Source of the DNA: Erinaceus europaeus | Taxonomy: Eukaryota > Chordata > Mammalia > Eulipotyphla > Erinaceidae | Direction of reading: 5' to 3' | DNA length: 64,000 nt | Assembly (NCBI RefSeq): GCF_950295315.1 | Contig: NC_080177.1 | Coordinates: forward strand, 81,140,570 to 81,204,569 | Shown: positions 21,081-30,979 of the stretch, piece after piece | How positions within the stretch are numbered: position 1 is the first letter of the stretch | Layout of the letters: each line of letters starts with the position of its first letter | The notes under the pieces: generated by a model | What the model was told of the DNA's origin: nothing | Databases searched by the model: none | The model's input: only the letters and a program-made list of their open reading frames with translations | Translations under genes and position numbers: made by a program

Positions 21081-21660
21081 ATTCTTTATGGGGTGTATAA
21101 GGTGGATGGTTTGGCTTTTGTAGTTGCTTCTCTGTTGGGCATGGGTGTTGGTAGGTCAACCCATATCCCAGCCTGTTTCTAGTTTTCCTTAGTGGGGAAG
21201 GACTTACCTGGAGAGGTGAGATTCTAGGACACATTGCTGAGATCATCTGCCCAGGGAAATCAGGTTGGAATCATAGTAGCATCTGCAACTTGGTGGCTGA
21301 AAGGTGGTAAGATATGATAAATTGTTTAGTAAGCATGAGCCCAAAGGTAGAAGTACAGTAAATGAAATTAGGAGTCTTCAGGTGGGAAGAAACTAGGAAT
21401 GTGGAAAGGGATGTGGAAAGGGACCCATGAATTTAGTCATTTTTGACTGAGTCTGATAGCTAACATGCAGGTGGTCTAAAAATATTGTCTGGGAAGTTGG
21501 TGTCAGTGTTGAAAATAGGGCTAAAAAGCTTGATTAGGGCAGAGAGTAGCTCCCCAAACCTGAAGAAAGTATAGAAATGCCATGAACTGTTTTAAGAGTC
21601 AATCTACATTTGACTATCTTTTGGGTCAGTTATAAGGAGATGCATTACATAATGATAACT
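21081..21660 (-). mobile_element. L1 3' UTR, antisense
   Basis: It matches the antisense 3' UTR at 34620-35100: GCATGGGTGTTGG, CAGCCTG, GGGGAAGGACTTACC, GGACACATTGCTGAG, AACTTGGTGGCTGAA, GACTGAGTCTGATAGCTAAC and AAAATATTGTCTGGG. It belongs to an older subfamily than the one at 10832. Confidence 0.68.
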
Positions 21661-22490
21661 TTGTTAGGAAAACCATCCCAGATCAAGCAAGAAGCTTGAA
21701 ATATATCTTTTATTTTCTTTGACATCATTTTCATGTGAATTCATTAGAAAAAAGACACAGATGGAAATCACTGCCAGAAAACTTTTACAAATTTTGGACT
21801 TAAGAGAATACATTTGAGATAAGAACTGAGGTTGTTGTTAGGTCCTGATTGGGGGAAGCATGAGTTAGCAGTGTTGAATCCTGAAGACCATGCCACTATT
21901 TGTAGCCTCCTTATAGGCCTCGTATTGTTGTTGCTCTGTTCTCTTGTCATAACTTTTAAGTTGACTGTTGCACTCCTAAGTTTTATAACTTCTTTCCTAA
22001 CGAGGAATTTGAGGATCAGAAAGCCACAAAAGCACATGCTTTCACCGTTAGAATGGAGTCAGAGGTTATCTGCAGTATATACAGCCCTCTTAGTTTCAGT
22101 ACCCAGTGACATGCAACTCTGTGAATCCTGAAGTTGTTTAGCTCCTTAAGGTGACCATTTTAGGCTAGATATACAAAATGCATCTTTATCTTGAATTGAA
22201 AGATTTTTGGAGGCACATAGGCTAAGTCTGTTATTTTTTGCATAATCGCCTACTGTTAGGAGATTTTTCTCAACATTGATGCCGACTCTTCACTCAGTTC
22301 TTTCATCAGGATGATGATGACAGAGTGAAGGTTAAGCCTCATTTCTCATTACTTCCTTATTTAACACCTCCTTGTGCTGTCTGAAGGGGTGGCCCAGGAT
22401 GTGTGAATATTAAAAAGAAAACATTAAAACCATCATTGTCTTCCATGATTTTTCCTTTACAGATTTTTACTAAGATTTTAAAATAGTTGA
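21661..22490. other. Unique sequence, no gene seen
   Basis: Overlapping open frames of about 90-100 codons lie on both strands at 21768-22131, with no recognisable domain and no other support. No repeat was identified. Confidence 0.4.
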
Positions 22491-22642
22491 ATTTTTGGAA
22501 TGCTGTATTAAGATTTACTTAAATAAATTGACTAAATATTATATATTATATATTATGGGAGTTATTTCAGTTTATTATATATTATATTTATAACATATAA
22601 ATTTTTGGAATGCTGTATTAAGATTTACTTAAGTAGACTAAG
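22491..22642. repeat. 110-bp tandem duplication, second copy interrupted by L1
   Basis: A unit starting ATTTTTGGAATGCTGTATTA occurs at 22491 and again at 22601 (period 110). The second copy is cut by the L1 at 22659-24531 and resumes at 24548 with TTATATATTGTGGGAGTTATTTCAG, the equivalent of TATTATGGGAGTTATTTCAG in copy 1. The duplication therefore predates the L1 insertion. Confidence 0.88.
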
Positions 22643-22661
22643 TATATACATATTATTTTTT

Positions 22662-22863
22662 GTGGGCCATTGGCTTGAATGATAGTTTTCCATCCTTTCA
22701 CTTTAAGTCTGTGTTTGTCTTGTTGCGTTAGGTGAGTTTCCTGTAGACAACATATTGTTGGGTTGTGTTTTCTGATACATCTTCCTACTCTGTGTCTTTT
22801 AATAGGTGAATTCAGGCCATTGACATTTATTGATATCAAAGATTGAAGATATTTTAACGCCAT
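22662..22863 (-). pseudogene. L1 ORF2, first ~67 codons only
   Basis: It starts at ATG 22863 (MALKYLQSLISINVNGL). It contains NVNGL, the metal-binding asparagine region of the endonuclease, and CLQETH with the catalytic glutamate, then ends in ANGPQK where the element is cut off. The frame continues a few codons into flanking DNA. Reverse transcriptase and the rest of the endonuclease are absent, so no function is possible. Confidence 0.92.
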
Positions 22864-22919
22864 TCTTGTAGAGTTTTAGAGTGTTTTGATATATGTTCTA
22901 TTTGTGGTGGTCTGGTTGT

Positions 22920-23894
22920 TTATAGGAAACCTTTCAGAACTTCTTTCAAGGCAGGCTTGGTGATGGTTGCTTCCTTCAACTGTTGCTTGTCTGAGAAGGT
23001 TTTGATGCTTCCATCTAGTCTGAATGACAATCTAGCAGGATATAGTATTCTTGGCTGAAAGCCTTTCTCATTGAGCACTCGATAGATATCTTGCCATTCT
23101 CTTCTGGCCTGTAGTGTTTGTATGGAGAAGTCTGCTGCTAATCTTATGGGTTTTCCTTTGTAGGTGACTCTTTGTTTTTCTCTTGCAGCCTTGAGGATCC
23201 TTTCTTTATCCTTATTCCTTTCCATTCTAAGTATGACATGTCTTGGTGTCTTTAGGTCTGGGTTAATTCTGTTTGGGACCCTCTGGGCTTCTTGAATCTT
23301 TATGTCTTTGGTGTTGTCTAGACTAGAGAAATTTTCAGCTATTATGGCCTGGAGAATGCTTTCTTCCTCCCCTTCTCTTTCTTCCTCTGGTAAGCCAATA
23401 ATGCGTATATTGTTTCTTTTGAAGTCATCCCATAGGACTCTGTTGTTGTTTTCAGCATCTCTTAATCTCTTTTTGAGATCTCTTACTTCTTTTTTAGTTG
23501 TCTCTAATTCATCTTCAATCTTGCTAATTCTGTCCTCAGCCTCATTGATTCTATTCTCTCTGCCCTCTACTGCTTTCTGGAGTTCATCTATTTTGTTGCC
23601 CTGCTCTGATACTGTTTTAGCTTGTTCAGCTAGTTGCCTTCTTAGCTCAGCAATTTCAGCTTTCAGCTCTCTAATAACCATGAGATTATTAGAATTTTCT
23701 TCCATATTCTCATTTGTTGTTCCTGCAGTTCTGATTACAATTTTTTCAAATTCTTTACTCACTCCTGTTATTATTTCCTTAGCTAATGTTTGGATGTTGA
23801 ACTCGTTGTTTTGTGCTTCGCCCTCTGGAGGACTTTTAGCTGGACACTTGTCCTGGTTCGAGTCTCCATTATTTTTTCTTGTTGTTTTAACCAT
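22920..23894 (-). CDS. L1 ORF1 protein, intact
   Basis: This uninterrupted 324-codon frame encodes the L1 RNA-binding protein, which trimerises and coats L1 RNA in the cytoplasmic ribonucleoprotein that carries out retrotransposition. Residues ~1-50 are a variable, charged N-terminus (MVKTTRKNNG). Residues ~75-150 form a long coiled coil with heptads of L, I and A. Residues ~155-235 are the RRM-like domain, opening with RNNIRIIGLPEEEREGEEES and including RHVILRME. The C-terminal domain has RVTYKGKPIRLAADFS, then YPARLSFRLDG. The length is normal for the family. The start is the ATG after the leader, and the decayed copy at 18604 has ACG at the same place. The intact frame suggests a young insertion. 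It is likely expressed only if the leader promoter is active, and cannot retrotranspose alone. Confidence 0.95.
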   Translation of the reverse strand: MVKTTRKNNGDSNQDKCPAKSPPEGEAQNNEFNIQTLAKEIITGVSKEFEKIVIRTAGTTNENMEENSNNLMVIRELKAEIAELRRQLAEQAKTVSEQGNKIDELQKAVEGRENRINEAEDRISKIEDELETTKKEVRDLKKRLRDAENNNRVLWDDFKRNNIRIIGLPEEEREGEEESILQAIIAENFSSLDNTKDIKIQEAQRVPNRINPDLKTPRHVILRMERNKDKERILKAAREKQRVTYKGKPIRLAADFSIQTLQARREWQDIYRVLNEKGFQPRILYPARLSFRLDGSIKTFSDKQQLKEATITKPALKEVLKGFL

Positions 23895-24531
23895 TTTATA
23901 TAAGTTAAGAGGTTTTTCAATCCCTGAGTTGGAGTTCAGTGGTGTAAAAGCCTTTTTTTTTTCCCCTGTAGGCTATGGTAGCCTGAGGGCTTTTAAACTA
24001 TCATTAGGCTTCTTGGCTTAATCAATGACTCCTGACCAAGAGATAAAGCAGGGTGTGGCAGAGATAATCCAGTGGTTATGCAAAGAGACATTCACAGCCC
24101 TTCAGCTATGCCACCGAGGTATAGGTCTTCTCCTGAGTTTCCCGGTTAGATCTCTGTGCCCTGGTGTCCCTCCCTGTTGCTGCTCCAGATTCTGAGGGTA
24201 GTAGCAATGGAGACTCAGAGTTGTACTTGGTGAGTCTCTGGGGAGTCCTTTCCTCCCTTCAGCTGTCCCCTTGTTGGTGGAGCAGACTGGAGGTGGTGTC
24301 TCCACTGACAAACTGTCGAACTGTTAGCAGTCACTTAATCTCTCCTTAGGCCCCTCTCTCCTCTCTGTCACCAGCCACGCGTGTTTGTACTCACGGGTGA
24401 TTTACTGGGTTCCTGTGGTCATTCTAGTCCTGTCTTGTTTCGGTCCGGGTGGTCTCCTTTGGTATTCCTAGTTGATCCGGGAGAGGAGAGGAGAGGAGAG
24501 AAAGCGATCTGCTGCTCGTAGCTCCGCCTCC
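23895..24531 (-). promoter_or_regulatory. L1 5' leader (internal promoter region)
   Basis: About 640 bases precede ORF1 and begin (minus strand) GGAGGCGGAGCTACGAGCAG, followed by a (CTCTC)n run. A start such as GGAGGCGGAGC resembles other mammalian L1 leaders, which hold an RNA polymerase II promoter. That role is inferred. On the + strand, 24058-24097 resembles the head of SINE type C (GTGGTTATGCAAAGAGAC). Confidence 0.75.
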
Positions 24532-24580
24532 TATATACATATTATTTATTATATATTGTGGGAGTTATTTCAGTTTATAT

Positions 24581-25102
24581 GGTTTTCAGAAAGGTAGAAT
24601 TTAGAAATGTCCAATTTAGGCAGAACATCAAAGTTGGTTGGGACAACTTCCTGCATCAATGAGCATCCTTCTAAAAAAGGGGTGAAAACAATCATGGCAT
24701 TCAAACCTGCTTCCTATTTGACCAACTAGTACAGCCATGCAGAATGTACAGACTGACTCATGTATCTTTTCTCTTTAGTGGCCAGTTATACAACAATTTA
24801 AAGTTACTGAATTGGAAAAATGTTATAATTATGCCCTTATCAACTACCCAGGGAATAGAATAACCCTTGAAAAGACATTTGGAGCCAAAATATTGTGACA
24901 TCCTTAACAGTTGACAGATGTGATTTGCTCTGTCTTGTCCGGCTTATTTTGAATGGGCAAAGATGTGCTATTAGGGGAGAGAAGGTCTGCCAGCTCATTA
25001 ACACATTAGATGCTCCGGCAGCCTCTGGCTTCCTATGAATAGTATTGTTCAGTACATTTCAATTTATTTGGCATAGGAAAATGAAATGGCCTTGTATTAG
25101 TT
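24581..25102. other. Unique sequence, no gene seen
   Basis: No recognisable coding region or repeat lies between the L1 target site and the LTR-like fragment at 25103. Confidence 0.45.
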
Positions 25103-25230
25103 ACATTGTTCTATGAACTGAATGTATCCTGTATCCTCCCCAAATGCATATGTTAAAAACAATGTCCGATATTCTAGGAATTAGGCCATTGAGAAATGAT
25201 GAAATCAGAAGGGCAGAACTCTCATGAACG
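25103..25230 (+). mobile_element. Possible MaLR-type LTR start, cut by gap
   Basis: The sequence CTCCCCAAATGCATATGTTAA, then AATGTCCGATATT, GGCCATTGAGAAATGATG and GAACTCTCATGAAC follows the order of the 5' part of mammalian MaLR (MST/MLT-type) LTRs. The assignment is from general memory of those LTRs. The rest is hidden by the gap. Confidence 0.35.
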
Positions 25231-25430
25231 NNNNNNNNNNNNNNNNNNNNNNNNNNNNNNNNNNNNNNNNNNNNNNNNNNNNNNNNNNNNNNNNNNNNNN
25301 NNNNNNNNNNNNNNNNNNNNNNNNNNNNNNNNNNNNNNNNNNNNNNNNNNNNNNNNNNNNNNNNNNNNNNNNNNNNNNNNNNNNNNNNNNNNNNNNNNNN
25401 NNNNNNNNNNNNNNNNNNNNNNNNNNNNNN
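25231..25430. other. Assembly gap, 200 N
   Basis: Exactly 200 unknown bases. Left of it is the LTR-like fragment, right of it an antisense SINE missing its tail end, so the gap most likely hides the SINE tail and a junction. The round size suggests an estimated length. Confidence 1.
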
Positions 25431-25672
25431 CCATTGCTCCTGTTGCCATTTTTTCCATTTTTCTTGTTGTAGCTGTTGCTCTTGTTGTAGAGGACAGGGA
25501 AAAATTGAGAGTGGAGAGGATAACAGACACAAGAGAGAGAAAGATAGAAACCTGCAGACCTGCTTTGCAGCCTGTGAAGCAGCCCCCTGCAGGTGGCGTG
25601 ACTGGGGCTCAGACCAGCATCCTTGAGCATTGTAGTAGTTGAGTTTAACCCAGTGTGCTACTGCCTGGTCCC
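25431..25672 (-). mobile_element. SINE type A, antisense, tail lost in gap
   Basis: TTGTTGTAGCTGTTGCTC, GTAGAGGACAGGGAAAAATTG, AACCTGCAGACCTGCTTTG, CCCCCTGCAGGTGG and the head complement AGTGTGCTACTGCCTGGTCCC are seen. The tail is in the gap. Confidence 0.72.
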
Positions 25673-25754
25673 AGTGTCCTTTTGTCTTTTCTGTACTCAA
25701 TCTTTCCTTCACGGGGATTTTTCCTTCATATTTTTTCATGTCTTTTGTCTATTA

Positions 25755-26075
25755 AGAAGGTCAAGAAAGTCTCTTAGCTCTCCAGAGAGGCCATGCCCTA
25801 CTAGGGACAGATAGCAACAGGCTGGGCCTACAGATCCGCCTGTAACCTTCCATGCTCAGCAGAGAAGCAATTACGGAAGCTGCACCTTCTACCTTCTGCA
25901 CCCCATAAAGAATTTTGGTCTATGCTCCTAGAGGGATAAAGAATAGGGGAGATTCCCATGGAGGGGATGGGACTCTGAACTCTGGCTGTGGGAATGGTGT
26001 GGGATTTTCTCTTGTTATCTTACAATCTTGTTAAACGTTATAGAACCACTATTAAAATAAAAGAAAATCAACACG
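25755..26075 (+). mobile_element. L1 3' UTR end, sense
   Basis: It is related to the 3' half of 31540-31855: CTACTAGGGACAGATAG, GGCTGGGCCTACAGATC, AGAGAAGCAATTACGGAAGC, CACCTTCTACCTTCTGCACC, TGCTCCTAGAGGGATAAAG and TGGGAATGGTGTGGGATT. It ends in an A-rich stretch (AATAAAAGAAAAT). No coding part is included. Confidence 0.75.
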
Positions 26076-26483
26076 TGAATACATGTCTCTTACAAGCCTG
26101 CTTTCCCCCTCTCCATAGTTGCTATTTTGAGCAGTCTCTTAACAACCAAAATATATTTTAAGATGATCATTTTTATTTTCTCAGAATTTCATTATTTCTG
26201 TATGTCTCACTCCTACTGCAAGCCATGGCAGCTGGCTTCCTGCCCACTCACTGCCCTGGCACCAACTCTGTCAGGTCACTTCCCTGCTGTTTCTCCCCAT
26301 GGCTGTTTGTACTATGTCTCTCAATATCCAGGCATTTACACTTGGTCGACACCATCTGAGCACTTCCTTTCCTGACTTTCCTTGTGAAAATGCTTTCCTG
26401 AGTGTTTCCTCTGTAAATTTCTTATTATGGAAATCAGTGTTGCTTTATAAGTCTTGTTTCCTTTTCTTTTTCTCTATTTTAAA
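26076..26483. other. Unique sequence, no gene seen
   Basis: Pyrimidine-rich sequence with no recognised repeat and no convincing coding frame. Confidence 0.4.
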
Positions 26484-26696
26484 ATTTTTTTAAAATCTTT
26501 ATCTGTTGGATAGACTTAGCAAGAAATTGAGAGGGTGGGAGGCGATAGGGAGGGGCAGAGAAAGATAGACACCTGCAGACCTGCTTCTTGGCTCATCAAG
26601 CTTCCCCCTGCAGGTGGCAGTCGAGGGCTCAAACCTGGGTCCTTGCAAGTTGTAGCCTGTGCGCTCAACCAGATGCACCAGCACCTGTCCCTCAGG
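26484..26696 (-). mobile_element. SINE type B, antisense
   Basis: It shows the tail TTTTTTTAAAATCTTTATC, then GGATAGACTTAGCAAG, ACACCTGCAGACCTGCTTC, AAGCTTCCCCCTGCAGGTGG, the box B complement (GGCTCAAACCTGGG) and the head complement CAACCAGATGCACCAGCACC. Confidence 0.87.
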
Positions 26697-28525
26697 TCCT
26701 GTCTTCTTTACCTTCTTCTCCTCTGTCTCTCTTCTGACTTGCTTGCTTTTGATAGATATGCCATATTTTGAGGGCACTTGCATTGACTCTAAAGTATAAA
26801 CAGAAGTATGCAGTACACTAGATTTATGAAATACAGGTAGAAGGAAAGAAATGCAGATCCTCCTTGAGCATATTTTACAGCCTGTTCTGTCTTAGTCTCT
26901 CTCACTGGAACACAGTGTTCGTATTTCTTCTCACTCAGCATTTACCCTTCCCACGGGACATAGAACAGTCTGGTCATCAATTTTTTTTTGTGGATGAAAA
27001 CTGAACTCATTGAACCTGTCTCTTCCCATTTTTTTACTTCTGAAAGAATTATATTATTTTGTGGCATTCTATAAAAAAAAAAACAATCCCAGGGACAAGC
27101 TTGATGCCTGTTTCTCTCGTCTTTCAGTGTTTTCACCAATTCTGCTAAATTTTGATGGAAATACCATGTGAACTTGTTTATTTATTTCACCTTTCACTAT
27201 ATTCAACACCAACCTATCATTTTTTTTGTCTGGATGACACTATAACTTTGCATCTATTTACTGGGTCCTTCTCCATCTCTTTATGTCATAAATGTCAATT
27301 TGATCCTGTTGTCTAGCCTCCCTCTCTTAACACCTTTGGATAATTTCCTAGTACTCTTGAGATAAACACAGTCTTTCTGCTACGGACTTTTACAATTCTA
27401 AAGAGTTGTAATCAGCAAATAAAATTTTGGTTTCATTGTTCTAGGCCCACTACTCTCTTCTGTTGTTTGTATCCAAACACACAATCCTCCAGGACCACTG
27501 TAAGTGGCTCTTTTTTTAATTGTAAAATTCCAGCTGAAGCACTGTCTTCACTAATCCTTTTCTATCTCCTCCAGAGTCTCCAGCATTCCACCCTCCTTTC
27601 TCAGGATGCTGCTACTTTGTTTTCAGCCCTCTCTCCTATTTAAAGCTTAGCATTTTGGTCAGTAACTATTAAATATTTACCTCTGCAGATCCGCTGTAAG
27701 CTCTACCAGAAAAGACATTAAGGTCCTTGTTCTTATTCTTATGTAATTAACATTGAAGACATGAGTTACTGTGTGACTTTATCAATGCCTCCTTGTAATC
27801 AGCTGTAAACTGCATTGTAGAGAGTTCATAACTTTGGGCTCTGTTCAGTTTTTTTTTCATCCTGCTTTTGATCCTTTAGGTCTGATATTTGCTTCTGTTT
27901 TCTCTGCTTTTTCATTGTGGGCATCCTTCTAAGCACTTGACAATTTTTGTTCTGCCAGTCTATCTGGTGAATTTATGGTCTAGTTCAGCCTCTCTACCAC
28001 AATTCTTGAATATATATATTTTTGTTAAATTTTATTCCTTCCTCTTTTTTCTCTTTATCCCTTTGCTGCCTAAACAATCTTCTGGCTCTCCACGTGTTCT
28101 TAAGGGCACACTTACATAACAGAATAATGTCTGAGTTTGTAAATCAATAATATTTTCTCAATGAGTATTTGGAATGTACTGATCACATCCTTAATTGCTT
28201 TCTTTTCTTGCTCTTTAATTCCTTGAAAATCAATCTCTTCATTCTTTGAATTTTTCACTTTTTACCATATTGACCACTCACCTCTAGTTACAGCAACTTT
28301 AGCAAGTTTATTATGATATATTCTACATGCTAATCATTAATTCGTCACCAGAATAATTCATGTACATTTTGGTTACTCCAAAAAGAAATCTTACACTCTT
28401 AGCCACCTATTTGCAGTCTTCTCACCTATTTTTAGAAGTGCTATGTTACAACTAAGCAGCTTTGCTACACCCAGCTTGAAATAACATAAAAGGCTGGGAG
28501 CTGAGATAGAAAGTTGTTCAGGTGG
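26697..28525. other. Unique AT-rich sequence, no gene seen
   Basis: About 1.8 kb without a SINE, L1 or LTR that I can name. Reading frames are short and C/T-biased, and none looks coding. Confidence 0.45.
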
Positions 28526-28539
28526 GGCGGCGGGGGGGG

Positions 28540-28682
28540 GGGGGGAGGTAGCATCGAGGTTACGCAAAGAGACTCTCATGCCTGAAGCTCAGAAATCCAG
28601 GGTTCAGTCCCCTGAACCACCAGAAGCCAGTGCTGAACAGTGCTCTGGTAAATAATGAAAGCAAAAACAAACAAAAACATCA
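28540..28682 (+). mobile_element. SINE type C, sense
   Basis: A G-run at 28526-28545 precedes GGTAGCATCGAGGTTACGC, AAAGAGACTCTCATGCCTG, the box B region GGGTTCAGTCCCC, GCCAGTGCTGAACAGTGC and an A-rich AACAAACAAAAAC tail. The G-run probably grew from the G-rich first bases of the element. Confidence 0.72.
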
Positions 28683-29151
28683 ACAACTCAAGTTTTTCAG
28701 GTCTGGTAGGAATGGATCTGAAACCTTAGTGAGAAATAAAATTAACTTCTTGCTCTGCATGTGGCCTGGGTCTCTTTCTTTTGCTGCATCTGAGATGTAA
28801 CACCAGAGAGCTGCGACACGGATTTTTTTTTTTGTAACAGTGATCAGAAAAAAATGTGAAAGTATTATTCAATCCTTTGCTACAGAGATCTACTGTCATC
28901 TCCTTTTTTCCTGAATTTTGGTATAATTAGTACTTAATACAACAGCCTTTGGGCACTGATTGCTTTCTTATTGAAAATCTAACATTCCCAATAGTCTTTA
29001 TACTTCTTTGTTTCCACCATTTTTCACACGTTATATAGAATGCAGTTAATGCATATTTTAATAGGTAAACAGAAATTTCCCATTACCAGAGATAAACACA
29101 TATCATTAGAAAAAAAGAAAAACCCTCTGCTTTAAAAATAAAAAATCTTAA

Positions 29152-29405
29152 GGAGTCAGGTGGTAGCGCAGCACATTAAGAGCATGTGGTGTAAAGCACA
29201 AGGACCAGTGTAAGGATCCCAGTTCAACCCCCCCACCCCCCACCGGCTCCCCACCTGCAGGGGAGTCGCTTCACAGGTGGTGAAGCAGGTCTGCAGGTGT
29301 CTATTCTTTCTCTCTCCCTCTGTCTTCCCCTCCTCTCTCCATTTCTCTCTGTCCTATCCAACAACAATGACATCAATAAAACAACAAGGGAAGAAATAAA
29401 TATAC
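29152..29405 (+). mobile_element. SINE type A, sense
   Basis: GGTGGTAGCGCAGCACATTAAG (box A region), CCCAGTTCAACCC (box B region, followed by an added C-rich stretch), CACCTGCAGGGGAGTCGCTTC, AAGCAGGTCTGCAGGTGTC, CAACAACAATGACATC and AACAACAAGGGAAG are all present. A-rich flanks at 29132 and 29424 resemble each other and may be the target-site duplication. Confidence 0.9.
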
Positions 29406-29479
29406 ATTTTTTAAAAAGCTTTAAAAAATAAAAATAAAAATCTCAGTAGAAACTACGAAATAAGAAGTTTAAAACCCGA

Positions 29480-29655
29480 GACGGAGACCTGGGAGGTGAC
29501 TCAATCATAGAATGTATGCCTTCAATGAATGAAGCCCTCAGTGTTTTGGCTGTCATTGCCTTACGTGGCCAAACTGTGTGCTCTGATTTCTTTCTTTCTT
29601 CCCATCTCAATAGAGGTTAAAAAAAGGAAGAGAGAGAGAGAGAGAGAGAGAGAGA
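29480..29655 (+). mobile_element. SINE type D relic, sense, with (GA)n
   Basis: ACCTGGGAGGTGACTCAATC resembles the type D head, and later TGTGTGCTCTGATTTC resembles its 3' part. It ends in AGGTTAAAAAAAGG and a (GA)n run at about 29629-29655. The assignment is weak because the middle is changed. Confidence 0.38.
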
Positions 29656-30979
29656 CCTAAAGAACAATAAAACAATTTATCAGTTAATTGAATTCTGAAA
29701 TTAATCAGTTTTGTATGCATGCAATGTCCCTGTTCCTACTCTTAAGTTCAAGTATGAATGCCAATGTTGAATTCAAATAGAGCTTTGGGGAATGCTTGAA
29801 TAACTCAAGGTCAGCAATAGTGTAAACACACTGCTTGTCTGCTTCCTAGTCAGTATCATGGAAGTTATAAGTGTAACAAAAAGGTCAGGGTAACATCGCT
29901 GAATTTGCATTATTAAGGCTTATGGGAGTTTCATTTTACATCCTAATGCTGTTTCCTGGACTCTGAAGTTTTTAATGCAGTGTGATTTCGTGACCTTGGG
30001 AAATTATATCTCTTCCTGAACCATTTTACAAAGCACAGAATGACAATAATACTGGTGACATTGAGAACCCCTGAATAATATTGACAGCCTGAAAATCTAC
30101 ATGCCGATGACAGAAACCTCTGCTTAGATAGGGATGTCTTTCATTTAGCTGGTTTTCCAAGTCAAATCAATTTATATTGATCGATTGGTGTTGCATTCTT
30201 GAAGTGGCTTTGCTTTCATGCAGGTGTGTGTGTGTGTGTGTGTGTGTGTTGTGACTTATAGTCTGTGTGTTAATTACTAGTTACTTAATTATTCAGTGAT
30301 GCTGTACATGTTACAAAAAAACAAAAGTTATTGTTTCTTATCTCTAGGAATACATGTCTACCAACCTCAAAACCTTTTCTAAACTTGATTAGGTTCAAGA
30401 CAATATTCTTTTCATTGAAATATTTTAAAGACACAAATAAAAGTACTGTTGCCTTTCTCAACTTGTACTTTTGTCTGTAACTTTATATTGATGCACACAT
30501 GATAGTCTGAACTAGACTCACATTATCATCTATTTCAAAAGCAAATAGTGGCCATGTTGTTCCCACAGAGTGCACTAGATCTTATAGGTTGAGTAGCAAT
30601 CTGATACTCGCACCAGGAATGATTCTATGAATGCAGGTGAAATGTTCAACACATGTGAATTTCAAAATCTATTGTTGGTGAGGAACAGAAAACAGACATT
30701 TTCTTTCTTTCTATATAGGAAAAACTAGTCAACTCTTAATCTTGCGACAATATGGAAAGAAACCTAGATTGTGACTTTAACCTTTGACACATCACTGCAT
30801 CTTCCTAAGTTACTGAAAATTATTGGTGTCTCCTCTGGAGATACAGCCAAATTTTAGATTCATCCCTTTGCAGTGTAGATGCCTAGTAAGATAACACTCC
30901 TCTCTTCCTGACATCTCGGAGCTTAACCCAGAAACCTGGTTCAGAGCAACTTACTAAATGAATGGTTAGAGGTCGGTGC
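29656..30979. other. Unique sequence with a (TG)n microsatellite
   Basis: No gene seen. A (TG)n run of about 13 units is at 30224-30249. Confidence 0.5.

Larger units (their letters stand above)
22659..24531 (-). mobile_element. Young L1 with complete 5' leader, truncated at its 3' side
   Basis: In minus-strand sense the element runs from a GGAGGCGGAGC start through a ~640-base leader, an intact ORF1, a 56-base spacer and only the first ~67 codons of ORF2. It ends at an internal A-run (CCACAAAAAA). A perfect 16-bp target-site duplication TATATACATATTATTT flanks it (22643-22658 and 24532-24547). L1 copies normally lose their 5' end and keep the poly(A) end; this one does the opposite. The A-run belongs to ORF2 itself, as the copy at 19807 shows the same run followed by more ORF2. 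The target repeats are consistent with ordinary endonuclease-primed insertion, started on the internal A-run instead of a tail. Confidence 0.95.

Noticed and set aside
20862..21660. A twin-primed (5'-inverted) L1
   Set aside because: Sense ORF2 end is followed by antisense 3' UTR. Twin priming would place the inverted part on the 5' side of the sense part in a single element, and here the order is wrong and the UTR subfamilies differ, so two elements are simpler.
23302..24021. A 239-codon + strand open frame
   Set aside because: It is the antisense shadow of the intact L1 ORF1, whose coiled-coil codon bias leaves the opposite strand open.
25101..25739. Frames of 102-212 codons on both strands
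   Set aside because: They cross the N gap and are open only because N codons are not stops.
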